Source: an uncultured Aquimarina sp.
GTDB taxonomy: Bacteria > Bacteroidota > Bacteroidia > Flavobacteriales > Flavobacteriaceae
DNA length: 64,000 nucleotides
Assembly (NCBI RefSeq): GCF_947495315.1
Contig: NZ_CANLYD010000016.1
Location: 62,001 to 126,000, forward strand
Reading direction: 5' to 3'
This document shows positions 1 to 8,542 of the stretch, piece by piece. Under the pieces are notes generated by a model that ran no database searches, had not been told where the DNA came from, and saw only the letters and a program-made list of their open reading frames with translations. Both the position numbers and the translations under genes were made by a program. Each line of letters opens with the position of its first letter. Position 1 is the stretch's first letter.

Positions 1-747
1 GGGATGTTCCACTTTTCTGATATCTGTGGTTGTTTCTGTGATATACCAATATTCTTCTCTTGGTAGTTTTTCATATAGCTCTTTTTTCTTTTCTTCGATA
101 TTTCCGAAAGGAGATAATAAATAACTACGTACTGCCATCTGGCGTATGGATAAATCCTGATGATCTATAAGCTTGATTAATGCACTTTCTGCTTCTTCAT
201 TTTTATTGATAGCCAATATTCCAATTCCTTCAACCGCAGTGAGCCGTATGATGATTTCATCCATCCGAGTATTAATTTCTTCATTTTCTGGTTGTGTATC
301 TCTGGGAATTCTTAGGGTAGCAATCTCATAAAGATAGTTTAAAGAAGTATCAGCGGACAACTCTTTTAGCGCTTCTATAATCATCGTGCGATATAGATAG
401 TTTTCTGCAGGTACTTTGTGGTATATTTCGAATAATGACTTGCCAATTTCTCTTTGTTGTCGTAGCATAGAAAGAGAACGCTGATATTTTTCTTCAGCAT
501 CTTTCCCAAATCCCATAGATAGACTAATATGCTCTTTTATAAGGTTTCCGAAAGGAACACCAGAAAAAACCTCTTCAATGGATATAACAGATGATTCATC
601 GAATGTTAGTACAGAAGAATTTTCCTGTGCTTTTTCTAAGTTATCATCTGCTTCTGTTTCTGATACGGTCGGGTTGTCACGCTCACAACTGAGTACTACC
701 AAAAGTAGCAAGAGTGATAATGATGTGAATTTTAGAATGTGTTTCAT
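1..747 (-). CDS. HEAT-repeat-like lipoprotein, C-terminus cut off by the window edge
   Basis: An open frame runs from an ATG at 747 down to base 1 without a stop, so about 249 codons are visible and the C-terminus lies outside the window. The first 21 residues form a lipoprotein signal ending in the lipobox VVLSC (Cys21), followed by an acidic linker. The rest is helical in character, with repeated units such as LIKLIDHQDLSIRQMAV that resemble HEAT repeats, suggesting a cell-envelope scaffold or binding protein. The helical-repeat reading is inference from pattern; no catalytic motif is visible. A 60-codon frame on the opposite strand inside this gene is a shadow. Confidence 0.7.
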   Translation of the reverse strand, partial: MKHILKFTSLSLLLLLVVLSCERDNPTVSETEADDNLEKAQENSSVLTFDESSVISIEEVFSGVPFGNLIKEHISLSMGFGKDAEEKYQRSLSMLRQQREIGKSLFEIYHKVPAENYLYRTMIIEALKELSADTSLNYLYEIATLRIPRDTQPENEEINTRMDEIIIRLTAVEGIGILAINKNEEAESALIKLIDHQDLSIRQMAVRSYLLSPFGNIEEKKKELYEKLPREEYWYITETTTDIRKVEHP

Positions 748-1115
748 AATTTTAGAATGAATTAGTTTGACAATTAGTATGAAAAGAATACCAAAACAGC
801 ACTCTTTACTGTATGTGGTAAAAGTACTACGCTGTTTATCTTGTTGTAAGAGGTAATGAACTTTAAAACTTCACGTTAAAATCCCTATTTCAATAAGTTG
901 AAAAACGGTTTCTCTAAGGTTAAATTCCCCTTCTTTTTTAAAAAGACATCCTTGAATTTGGACTTCGACTCCGCTCAGTCCTCTGAAAGAATGCATTAAA
1001 AAAAAGTGTAGCGGTCGTTGAGGTACTCGAAACGAAAGCGGACTCAGGACTTAGGCTCCGCGGATGATAGCATGCCGAAGTACAGCTCTCGAAAATAATT
1101 CGAAGAGTAAGTATA
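748..1115. other. Intergenic stretch with degenerate repeats
   Basis: This gap separates the start of the lipoprotein gene from the stop of the cyclase gene. It holds a 38-base segment (1008-1045) that recurs exactly at 3077-3114, and a nearby TCGACTCCGCTCAG block (about 965-978) of the kind seen in flavobacterial extragenic palindromes. No gene or terminator with a clear stem was seen in it. Confidence 0.5.
1008..1045. repeat. 38-bp dispersed direct repeat, copy 1
   Basis: The segment starting GTAGCGGTCGTTGAGGTACT is identical over 38 bases to 3077-3114. Both copies lie in gene-free DNA and flank the cyclase gene and the hairpin-rich gap. Such dispersed copies are probably members of a genome-wide extragenic repeat family; that can only be confirmed with the rest of the genome. 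Confidence 0.75.
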
Positions 1116-2198
1116 TCACACTCTATTAATCGTATGAATATTTACTTCTTTTTGTTTGCCTTTTAGTAATACACTACCTAAAAAAGTAGAAGATAGATGC
1201 GTACTTATGCGTAGATCTTTTAGTAGTTTTTCAGAAATTAGGAGTTTCACTTTGTGGGTATTACATTCTGCCTGGATCCGGGCAGATGTATTAATCACAT
1301 CGCCGTGATAAGCAATTTCTTTTTTGATCACACCCACTTCGGTGACCATAAGTTTACCACCGTGTAACCCTGCTTTAAACTCAGGCATAATGCCATACTT
1401 TTCTTGATAGTAATCTGCCTTACTTTGTTTCTTCTGCTGAAAAGAAAAAAATAAGTCTACACAATTGTTATTAGCCAATCCTTTTTTATACGGCCAACTT
1501 AATACGGCTTCATCTCCCACATATTGATAGATTTCTGCATCGTGCTTGGGCACTACTTCATTAAGATCATAAAAGCAATCTTGTATGAATTGACTGTATT
1601 TAAAATGCCCCAAATTTTCTGCGATAGTAGTAGAGTCTTTGAGATCGAGGAACATAAAAATGCGTTTCTCTTCTTGCGGGTTTTTATACTTACCGAGTAA
1701 CATCTTTATAAAAACACCTTTCCCGAATTTTTCGGTAGCGATTTTGATAAATGAAAAAACAAAAGAAACCAAAACGATATATAAAATAGTAGCCCAAAAT
1801 GACTTATTTTCTTTCCACCAACCCCGATTTGTGTTTAGATTAAGGTCATAGATATCAGAAAACAAATCCATAATAACCGTAAATATGATAATGGTAGTTA
1901 TGAAATATAATAGGGTTCTAATGATGAGATCATATACCAGTGATAATTTGTGAGACGTATATTTATCAAAAAGAAAATCAATACTGGCATATACAATTCC
2001 AATTAAAATACCAATACTGGTAAATCCCAATAAGGCGCGCCACGTTCCTTCAATTCCGCTATACTTTGTGATCACGGTAAAGCCTTCTTCTTCATCGATC
2101 CCATAATACCTGAATATGGAAAATAATCCCATAGCCACGGACCAAAAAAGAACGGATTGCCATAGCAGTTGTATATATTGTTTTAGGTTTCGATTCAT
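1116..2198 (-). CDS. Membrane-anchored class III adenylate/guanylate cyclase
   Basis: This 360-residue protein would make a cyclic nucleotide at the inner membrane. Four hydrophobic segments occupy roughly residues 10-30, 55-77, 90-112 and 135-152, and a class III cyclase domain follows from about 178 to 350. The two metal-binding aspartates are visible in FLDLKDST (Asp185) and YVGDE (Asp229), a Lys precedes GLHGG (about 275), and the transition-state Asn/Arg pair is in GDVINTSARIQ (Asn303, Arg307). All core residues are therefore present. Whether ATP or GTP is used cannot be told by eye. The membrane part resembles the MASE-like sensor modules of bacterial cyclases but matches none I can name. 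It stands alone, with repeat-rich gaps on both sides. Confidence 0.88.
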   Translation of the reverse strand: MNRNLKQYIQLLWQSVLFWSVAMGLFSIFRYYGIDEEEGFTVITKYSGIEGTWRALLGFTSIGILIGIVYASIDFLFDKYTSHKLSLVYDLIIRTLLYFITTIIIFTVIMDLFSDIYDLNLNTNRGWWKENKSFWATILYIVLVSFVFSFIKIATEKFGKGVFIKMLLGKYKNPQEEKRIFMFLDLKDSTTIAENLGHFKYSQFIQDCFYDLNEVVPKHDAEIYQYVGDEAVLSWPYKKGLANNNCVDLFFSFQQKKQSKADYYQEKYGIMPEFKAGLHGGKLMVTEVGVIKKEIAYHGDVINTSARIQAECNTHKVKLLISEKLLKDLRISTHLSSTFLGSVLLKGKQKEVNIHTINRV

Positions 2199-2478
2199 TA
2201 TGAGAACGCTAGCGTATGTTAAAATAAACCTAATTATTTTACTCCGATATACATTTATTGATTTTTAACAAAAAATGTTAAGAAAATATCGTTTGTAGCC
2301 AATAAACACCCAAAACCCACTACCATAAGTGGAGATGGGGTACTTATATAGGTAGGTGTATGCGTGTCAGAACATAGTTTGGGATACTTGTGATAGTGGG
2401 TGCATGTGTCTAAAAGCATCGCTTGGAGTAGTACTAACATAGGACATGGGTACTTAAAACAGAAGCATGGCCAGGTCT

Positions 2479-2523
2479 AAACAGAAGTGCGACTTGTGTC
2501 AGAACTAAGTGCCACTTCTGTTT
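2479..2523. repeat. Long inverted repeat (11-bp stem plus inner 4-bp stem)
   Basis: The arms AAACAGAAGTG (2479-2489) and CACTTCTGTTT (2513-2523) are perfectly complementary. Past a 2x2 mismatch an inner stem ACTT/AAGT continues. There is no T-run on either side, so a simple intrinsic terminator is unlikely. Confidence 0.6.
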
Positions 2524-2536
2524 GACACAGGACTGT

Positions 2537-2554
2537 CCTATGTCTGGACATAGG
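2537..2554. repeat. Perfect 8-bp inverted repeat with 2-base spacer
   Basis: CCTATGTC and GACATAGG flank TG. The sub-word GGACATAGG-like sequence also appears nearby at about 2438-2449 (ATAGGACATGG), suggesting related repeat words in this gap. Confidence 0.55.
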
Positions 2555-2628
2555 GGTGCGTAGTACAGAGGTAGGAGCCTGGTACTTTATAAGTACCCCT
2601 AAAAGAAATTGTTCTGTTAATATTTTAA

Positions 2629-2714
2629 CGAGTTTAGTTGGGTTTCGGTTACGTGGATGCTGAGCGTGTCGAAATGATCATTAGTATAGCGAGTTTAGTT
2701 GAATTTCGGCTACG
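2629..2714. repeat. Two imperfect 25-bp direct repeats
   Basis: CGAGTTTAGTTG begins both 2629-2653 and 2690-2714, and 22 of 25 positions agree. A CTGAGCGTGTCGAAAT word, typical of flavobacterial extragenic palindromes, lies between the copies. The stretch from here to the glycosyltransferase gene (to about 3385) is made of similar degenerate repeat fragments and holds no gene I can support. Confidence 0.55.
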
Positions 2715-3076
2715 CCTGTCTGCCAAAGTATAGTCCTAATTAAGGGTTTTTTATATTAATGTAGTCCGTCAGTTCGAGTGGCGGTTCGTCTTGTAAAGCG
2801 GGCCGTTGTATCGAGAACCGTTTATAACCGATTAACTACAATTGCATCTCGATACATTTCAATCCTGAGTATTAATGTACTCACGACTAGCATAAACAAC
2901 CCCCTCCGCCTGCGGCACCTCCCCCTAAAAGGGTGAGGAACTAAAAGCTGTTTTCATAAAGATACCTTCAGTAACACTTGCTTCATCTCTGTTTTGGGTT
3001 TTGAGTACCAAAATGCGGTTCTCGATACACCACACTCAGGTGTGGCACTCGAACTGACGTAGTTAGTAGGTATAAA

Positions 3077-3114
3077 GTAGCGGTCGTTGAGGTACTCGAA
3101 ACGAAAGCGGACTC
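3077..3114. repeat. 38-bp dispersed direct repeat, copy 2
   Basis: Identical to 1008-1045 over 38 bases. A related GAGCGCGTCGAAAT word follows at about 3217-3230. The short opposing frames across this segment are an artefact of repeat sequence rather than genes. Confidence 0.75.
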
Positions 3115-3385
3115 TGGGCTTCGAGTGCCTCAGCCCCCTAAAACAATCCGAAAGGTCAGGTGTCATACTGAACTTCCTCCTAAGGCGGACAAGTATAGAA
3201 GTGCTCTCGAACCCTGAGCGCGTCGAAATATTGCTTGTCAATGCGTCGAATAGTGAGGTGAAAATACACAGTTGTAGAAAATGTACACACTTTTATTTCA
3301 GGGTCGATTTCTTAAATAGCTGTTAGTCAGTAGTGTTTATAAATGGTATCAAATTTGGTTATCCAGAGTGGTACAAAAAAATATT

Positions 3386-4831
3386 ATGGAAATATCAAGA
3401 TCTTTGGAAATTACAGAAGCACCAGTAATTGAAAATACATTTAGCAGTCGTTTAAAAAATAACATTCTTAGTGCATCATCATTTTTTGTTTTATTAGGAA
3501 CATTTCTCTTATTATTTGGTGCTGCCTCTTTATTCTATTTTTTACAACCCTATTTCGAAGAAATTCATTTAGAAAGAATGAATACTGTTTGGGGAATTAG
3601 TTTAATGGTAGCAGGGATCTCTTTGTTACTAATTAAGGTGAGTTTTTTAGTATACATTTTATTTCTTTATAAACGTTACAAGGAGGTTGATACGGTATCG
3701 GATAAAGAATTACCGCTATGTACAGTAATTGTACCTGCATATAATGAAGGAGAACTGGTATACAAAACATTGTATAGCCTGGTAGAAAGTGATTATCCTA
3801 TCGAAAAATTACAGATCATTTCTATAGATGATGGGAGTCAGGATGATACTTGGCAATGGATGAAAAGAGCTAAAGAAGAATTAGGTAATCGAGTTTCGAT
3901 TTACCAACAACCAGAAAACAAAGGAAAAAGACATGCATTATACAGAGGATTTAATCTTGGTATGGGTGATGTATTTATTACTGTGGATAGCGACTCTATA
4001 GTAAAGAAAGATACGCTACGTGTTATGGCTTCTCCTTTTGTAACTAATGATGAGTGTGGAGCAGTGGCAGGTAATGTGCGTGTTTTAAATAGAGACAAGG
4101 CATTGATACCACGTATGCTTAATGTAAGCTTTGCTTTTAGTTTTGAATTTATTCGATCGGCACAAAGCTCAATAGGTTCTGTTTTATGCACACCAGGTGC
4201 CTTATCCGCATATAGAAGAGAAGCTGTGATGAATTGCAGAGAAGCGTGGATCACACAAACTTTTATGGGTCAAGTCTCTAAAATAGGAGAAGACCGTGCC
4301 ATGACCAATATGATCCTAAAACAGGGGTATAAAGTGTTATTTCAGCGAAAAGCGTATGTATATACTAATACTCCGGAACGTTATAAAAATTTATACAAGA
4401 TGTTTATCCGTTGGGAGCGAAGTAATATTCGTGAGAATCTTGCTATGAGTAAATTCGCTTTTAGTGATTTTAGAGAAGGACATAAAAGCGGGGCTAGAGT
4501 ACTACTTTTAAACCAATGGTTAAAAATGACAATGGCATATCCTGCAACATTATTAATGTTATTTTTTATCTGTACATATCCTATATTATTCTTTAGCTCT
4601 ACATTAGTAAGTATATTGGTTTTCTCTAGCATACAAGCATTATTCTATGCTAAGAAACATAGCTTGTCAGAATCACTTTGGGCATATCCATACAGTCTTT
4701 TTTATGCTTTTACGTTGTTTTGGATCACCCCGTATGCAATTGCTACTGCAGGAAGAAGCGGTTGGCTTACACGTGACCTGACGAAAAAAGAATTAGACAA
4801 ACAACAACAAGTAGTTTCAATATCATCATAG
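3386..4831 (+). CDS. Membrane GT2 glycosyltransferase, polysaccharide-synthase type
   Basis: The protein (about 481 residues) is a processive-type family 2 glycosyltransferase like those making poly-N-acetylglucosamine, hyaluronan or cellulose at the inner membrane. Two N-terminal membrane segments are followed by a GT-A domain with IVPAYNEG, the nucleotide-sugar motif DDGSQDD, the metal-binding DSDS, the catalytic acidic motif GEDRAMTN and an RWERSN motif equivalent to the QxxRW that marks processive synthases. Further membrane segments lie at the C-terminus. I chose the ATG at 3386 because it gives the usual N-terminus; an in-frame GTG at 3368 would add six residues. The gene stands alone, so the product sugar cannot be inferred from neighbours. 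Confidence 0.88.
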   Translation: MEISRSLEITEAPVIENTFSSRLKNNILSASSFFVLLGTFLLLFGAASLFYFLQPYFEEIHLERMNTVWGISLMVAGISLLLIKVSFLVYILFLYKRYKEVDTVSDKELPLCTVIVPAYNEGELVYKTLYSLVESDYPIEKLQIISIDDGSQDDTWQWMKRAKEELGNRVSIYQQPENKGKRHALYRGFNLGMGDVFITVDSDSIVKKDTLRVMASPFVTNDECGAVAGNVRVLNRDKALIPRMLNVSFAFSFEFIRSAQSSIGSVLCTPGALSAYRREAVMNCREAWITQTFMGQVSKIGEDRAMTNMILKQGYKVLFQRKAYVYTNTPERYKNLYKMFIRWERSNIRENLAMSKFAFSDFREGHKSGARVLLLNQWLKMTMAYPATLLMLFFICTYPILFFSSTLVSILVFSSIQALFYAKKHSLSESLWAYPYSLFYAFTLFWITPYAIATAGRSGWLTRDLTKKELDKQQQVVSISS

Positions 4832-5025
4832 GATCTCATATTATTTTAATATTAGCCAACCTGTTTATTTCCATGTCAGGGTTCTAAATGTTTAACCCCA
4901 AATAAACTTTCAGACCCTGAGGAGATATACATTTATTTAGATAAACGATTAAAATAGCAACACCAAACTCAACTATATTTATATTTTTTTGCACTATCAA
5001 TTTATCAATGATAACCAACCTACCT

Positions 5026-5058
5026 AAAACTCCTCCTTTCCCAAACAGGAGGAGTTTT
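5026..5058. terminator. Intrinsic terminator hairpin, both directions
   Basis: AAAACTCCTCCT (5026-5037) and AGGAGGAGTTTT (5047-5058) form a perfect 12-bp stem with A- and T-rich outer ends. It lies about 195 bases after the glycosyltransferase stop and is the first strong stop signal there. Confidence 0.75.
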
Positions 5059-5070
5059 GCTATTAATCTA

Positions 5071-5240
5071 AAGAATTCCTCGAGGCTTTGCCTCAGAGTT
5101 TCCTATTTCTCCCTCTCCTTTCGGGGGAGAGGGTTGGGGTGAGGGGGAAATATAAAATTTCGTTTTTTGATCCCAAGATCAAAATGAAACCAGCGAAATA
5201 CCCCTATGGATCTGCCTCGGGGATAGGTGGTTTCAAGAAA
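5071..5240. repeat. Extragenic repeat-like segment
   Basis: It contains a GAGGC-TTT-GCCTC hairpin (5082-5094), a CCCTCTCC...GGGGGAGAGGG palindrome (about 5110-5132) and a CTCGGGGATAGG word. These GC-richer blocks are of the kind dispersed in flavobacterial genomes. An 80-codon frame can be read through them but looks artefactual. Confidence 0.4.
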
Positions 5241-5410
5241 TTTTTTATTTGCAAAAAGATAATTGAATATCCTCTTTGTCTACTTTTTTATCAATATTCC
5301 TTTTCATATGGTAGTTGTTTTGATAAATAAATACTGATATATATCATTAGTAGATACGTCGTTTATGTCGTATATTTAATACATATAGAAACCTTAAAAA
5401 CAGTATCGAT

Positions 5411-5593
5411 ATGGAATTTATGGAAATGAAAGACAAGGACGGCAAACAACACTATATCAATCCAGATCATATATCTGCTATTACAGAAATTGATGGACAT
5501 TGTAAAATCAATTTAATGGGACACGATTATATTTTGGCAGGAGAAAATCTTGAAGATGTAAAACTTCATTTAATGTCTTTTAAGCATTATTAG
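5411..5593 (+). CDS. Small FlbD-like protein of unknown function
   Basis: A 60-residue protein with the pattern INPDHISAI...INLMGHDYILAGENLEDV. The same layout (NPDxI, a turn, a beta-strand ending in GxxYxxxE, and EDV/EEV) is seen in FlbD/YlzI-type small proteins, and a beta-rich fold is likely. No flagellar genes are near, so a flagellar role is not implied. The gene stands alone with AT-rich flanks. Its reality is supported by clean codon use and the recognisable motif; its function is unknown. Confidence 0.6.
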   Translation: MEFMEMKDKDGKQHYINPDHISAITEIDGHCKINLMGHDYILAGENLEDVKLHLMSFKHY

Positions 5594-5964
5594 TTTTGTT
5601 AGTTTGAAATCCGTTACTTTTTTTAAAAAATGTCATCAAGCGATTGATTTTTAGTTAGTTTTAAAGTACTGTATAAAGATCTCTCCTTTTATGATTGTCC
5701 TGTCGTGCTCCTTATATATGTTAAAAGTGTCATATAAGCTTGACCTATTTTTATCTTCCCAATTGAGTATCTCAATTATTATAATAAAATAATCACGTAT
5801 TTATACTTATAAATTTACGTGGAATTCTCCCTATTTTTATAGAAAGCTCATTATAAGTTTATAAGGTCAATCAATTTGATTAATAGTATCGTCTATTTAT
5901 AAAATTTCACGCATAATAAACTAACGTTCTTTTTATAAGAATACTTAAAAACACACTTTTAAAC
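5594..5964. other. AT-rich intergenic stretch, nothing recognised
   Basis: No frame of useful length, strong hairpin or repeat was seen. It must carry the promoter of the downstream phosphoesterase gene, but no clear TAnnTTTG match stands out. Confidence 0.4.
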
Positions 5965-7545
5965 ATGGCTGATTTAACTCAAGAAAGTAGTAATGCATTA
6001 GATAGTTTCGATAATGTCGTTGTACTAATGCTAGAAAACCGATCTTTTGATAATTTACTTGGAAATCTTTATATAGATGGAGTACCTGAGGGGAAATCTT
6101 TTGAAGGTTTACAAAATTACACTGAAGAAATGCCGGTGCCTCCAAGGGCTGTTGATTACAATAAACATAAAACTGTTCCGGTACAAACTGCTCAGGATTT
6201 TCATCAACCTTTTCCGGATCCAGGAGAAGTATATCAACATATAAACACTCAGCTATATAATTTTGTGAACCAGGATAATATAAATATTCCAGAACAAGAT
6301 ATGGTAGCTCCTTATAATATTCCTAGTCCAATCCCACCAGATAGTAAGCAAATGTTGGGTTTTGTGAATGATTATATTAACAGATTACAAGCGTTGGATA
6401 ATAAAAAATACCCTCAGTTTGATAAAGCTACTTTTGATTTGTATAAGGTAATTATGCAGGTTTATATGCCTTCTCAGGTAAGTGTTCTTTCTACATTGGC
6501 AAAAGAATTTGCAGTATTTGATCATTGGTTTTGTTCAGTACCTAGTCAGACTTGGTGCAATAGAGCCTTTTGGCACGCGGCAACCTCTGGAGGGCAAGTA
6601 ATTAATCCAGGAGAAGATAAAGGCATTATAGGAAACATAGAAGGCATGAAAGACTGGATTGAAAACGTCTGGTCAGCGAAAACCTTGTTTGAACTTATGG
6701 AAGATGCTAATGTAAGTCATGGTATTTATACAGAAAACCCAGTTTCTCTTACTACTATTGTAAATGGGCCTTTCAAGAATGAAAATGTGATTCATACAGG
6801 AGATGAGCTTTCTGAATTTAAAGAGCACGTAGAGAATGGTTCTTTACCTCAGTACACATTTATAGAGCCTAAGTTTTTTGGACAGCATAATGATCAACAT
6901 CCTTCTTCTCTTTCTGGTTTGATTGATGGCCCTACAAAAGTTGGCTCAGTGCTTTTAGGAGAGAACTTGATTTGGGATGTGTATAATACAATTTTCATGA
7001 ATGATACCTATAAGAATAATACCTTATTGATTATTACTCATGATGAGCACGGAGGTTGTTTTGATCATGTGATTCCAGGACCTGCTGTTCCTCCTGTGCA
7101 GGGAATGAAAGGACAAAAAGGTTTTACTTTTGATAGGCTTGGTGTTCGAGTGCCCATGGTAATGGTATCTGCACACATTGCTCAGAATACTATTGTAAAT
7201 GATGTATTTGATCATACTTCTTTTATTCATACCATGTGTAAGAAATGGAATATGCCACATTTAACTGATAGAGATAAAAATGCTAAAAGTTTTGAGCAGG
7301 TTTTCAGCAGCTCAACAAGAAATTTTCCTGTTATAGAGAAGCATGTAATTCCTGCAGTAGAAGAAAGTATCTATGATAAGGATGACCTGAATGATCTACA
7401 AAAATCAATTTTGCTGGGAGCTTCTTTCCTTGCAAAACGTAATTGCGAGGGTTCATCAAAGGAAGTTGATGTTAATAAAGCAAAACAGATCTCGACTGTA
7501 GGTGAAGCAATAAGTTTTTTAAAAGGAATAAAAGACTTAATATAG
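5965..7545 (+). CDS. Phosphoesterase of the phospholipase C / AcpA acid phosphatase family
   Basis: This 526-residue enzyme belongs to the alkaline-phosphatase-like family that includes non-haemolytic phospholipase C and Francisella AcpA, which hydrolyse phosphodiesters or phosphomonoesters. The N-terminal metal-binding/nucleophile motif VLMLENRSFDNLLG is at about residues 20-33, the second metal site THDEHGGCFDHV near 357-368, and RLGVRVPMVMVS follows. No signal peptide is visible at the chosen ATG, unlike many secreted relatives, so the protein may be cytoplasmic or exported without a classical signal. Substrate (phospholipid or small phosphate ester) is unknown. It is a single-gene unit. 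Confidence 0.87.
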   Translation: MADLTQESSNALDSFDNVVVLMLENRSFDNLLGNLYIDGVPEGKSFEGLQNYTEEMPVPPRAVDYNKHKTVPVQTAQDFHQPFPDPGEVYQHINTQLYNFVNQDNINIPEQDMVAPYNIPSPIPPDSKQMLGFVNDYINRLQALDNKKYPQFDKATFDLYKVIMQVYMPSQVSVLSTLAKEFAVFDHWFCSVPSQTWCNRAFWHAATSGGQVINPGEDKGIIGNIEGMKDWIENVWSAKTLFELMEDANVSHGIYTENPVSLTTIVNGPFKNENVIHTGDELSEFKEHVENGSLPQYTFIEPKFFGQHNDQHPSSLSGLIDGPTKVGSVLLGENLIWDVYNTIFMNDTYKNNTLLIITHDEHGGCFDHVIPGPAVPPVQGMKGQKGFTFDRLGVRVPMVMVSAHIAQNTIVNDVFDHTSFIHTMCKKWNMPHLTDRDKNAKSFEQVFSSSTRNFPVIEKHVIPAVEESIYDKDDLNDLQKSILLGASFLAKRNCEGSSKEVDVNKAKQISTVGEAISFLKGIKDLI

Positions 7546-7670
7546 ATAGGTGTATTATATAATTTTTGGAGCTACAGAATGATAATAATTAGAGATTGAA
7601 TTTTCTGAATTTAAAACAAATAGGGAGACCATTAGAATTGGTGTCCGATCATGTTATTAATTACAAATCT

Positions 7671-7678
7671 TATATTTG
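7671..7678 (+). promoter_or_regulatory. Bacteroidota -7 element (TATATTTG)
   Basis: TATATTTG matches the TAnnTTTG consensus and lies 29 bases before the ATG of the YARHG gene. No good TTTG box sits at the expected distance, so this is only a partial match. Confidence 0.35.
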
Positions 7679-7706
7679 TAATACCAACTAACCAATCTCT
7701 TCTTTT

Positions 7707-8444
7707 ATGAAAAATACAATACTCTTTTTCCTTTTACTAATTACAATCAATGTACAAGCTCAGTTAGAGGATTGTTCAGCTTGTGATACAATTACATACA
7801 CGACAAAAGACATTGCAAAAAATAGTTTGTATGATCTACAACTATTGCGAAATGAGATTTTTGCAAGACATCAGTATATTTTTAAGGATGAGCGTCTATT
7901 AGAATTCTTTCAGGAATACTTATGGTATCAACCGGATTATAACAATCCAGCAGAAGTAAGCCTTAATCCAGTAGAAAACGCCAATATTGCCATTTTTAAA
8001 GCGGCTGAAGGCCGAATTAAAAAGAAAAGACAAAGACTGTTTAGCGAATTAAGAGAATTAAAAAGAGTGTTGAAACAAAAGGACACAATAACTATTAACC
8101 TCTTTATGGATGATGCATTATCAGATAACGAGAATCTCGAAGGTGCAATTAAAGAATTAAATGGTATTTTTTCTAAAATAGATCTTAAAGATGTTAATTG
8201 GTATAAAGATACTGCTATATACAAAGTATCCATAGATAATGGATTTTTGGTTCGTATTACCGATTTAAGAATAAACGGTAGTGAAGTAATCCTTAGTACA
8301 GGAGATATAAAACACTCAGAGATTATGACAGAACCTTTTCAATATGGCAGTAGTTACTATTCTGAAAGTGAGTACAATTCTACCTGGATTTTTAGATTTG
8401 ATGGTGAAAAATTACGATTAGAAGAGCATATGATTGCAGGATAA
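7707..8444 (+). CDS. Secreted YARHG-domain protein
   Basis: The 245-residue protein begins with a Sec signal peptide (hydrophobic core then VQAQ, about residues 1-19). A YARHG domain follows at about 40-85, recognised by LRNEIFARHQYIF, the F-x-D and the YQPDYNNP segment; this extracellular domain is often found with peptidases or kinases. The C-terminal half is a mixed alpha/beta region I do not recognise. Function is unknown; a binding role outside the cytoplasm is likely. Its stop is followed by a terminator shared with the convergent lipoprotein gene. Confidence 0.78.
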   Translation: MKNTILFFLLLITINVQAQLEDCSACDTITYTTKDIAKNSLYDLQLLRNEIFARHQYIFKDERLLEFFQEYLWYQPDYNNPAEVSLNPVENANIAIFKAAEGRIKKKRQRLFSELRELKRVLKQKDTITINLFMDDALSDNENLEGAIKELNGIFSKIDLKDVNWYKDTAIYKVSIDNGFLVRITDLRINGSEVILSTGDIKHSEIMTEPFQYGSSYYSESEYNSTWIFRFDGEKLRLEEHMIAG

Positions 8445-8476
8445 TAAACCTTCTTTAGTTTAAATATTCATAAAAA

Positions 8477-8506
8477 AACGGCCTGCGCAATAAGCAGCAG
8501 ACCGTT
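8477..8506. terminator. Terminator between convergent genes
   Basis: ACGG-CCTGC and GCAG-CAGACCGT form an imperfect stem flanked by A7 upstream and a short A-rich tract downstream (T-run for the minus strand). It sits between the converging YARHG and lipoprotein genes. Confidence 0.55.
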
Positions 8507-8542
8507 ACAAAAAAATCACACTTTTAAATCAGAAAGCGTTAC

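Larger units (their letters stand above)
2255..2605. other. Hairpin-dense, locally G-rich non-coding stretch
   Basis: This part of the 1.17 kb gap has a base composition unlike its AT-rich surroundings and is packed with inverted repeats. Examples are AAACAGAAGTG (2479-2489) with CACTTCTGTTT (2513-2523), CCTATGTC/GACATAGG around a 2-base loop (2537-2554), and GGTACTT/AAGTACC around TAT (2581-2597). Words such as GTACTT, GACATAGG and CAGAAGTG recur. No convincing reading frame crosses it. It may be a structured RNA or the remnant of a repeat element; neither is shown. Confidence 0.5.

Noticed and set aside
578..760. 60-codon plus-strand frame
   Set aside because: It is the complement of the N-terminal part of the minus-strand lipoprotein gene ending at 747, which has a proper lipobox.
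2255..2440. 61-codon minus-strand frame in the hairpin-rich gap
   Set aside because: Its composition follows the repeat words, it has no start context and no recognisable domain.
2954..3326. Opposing frames of 95 and 79 codons
   Set aside because: Both are read through dispersed repeat sequence containing GTCGAAAT-type words; they overlap each other on opposite strands and look like artefacts.
5088..5330. 80-codon plus-strand frame
   Set aside because: It reads through an extragenic palindrome and repeat-like segment, with no start signal or domain.
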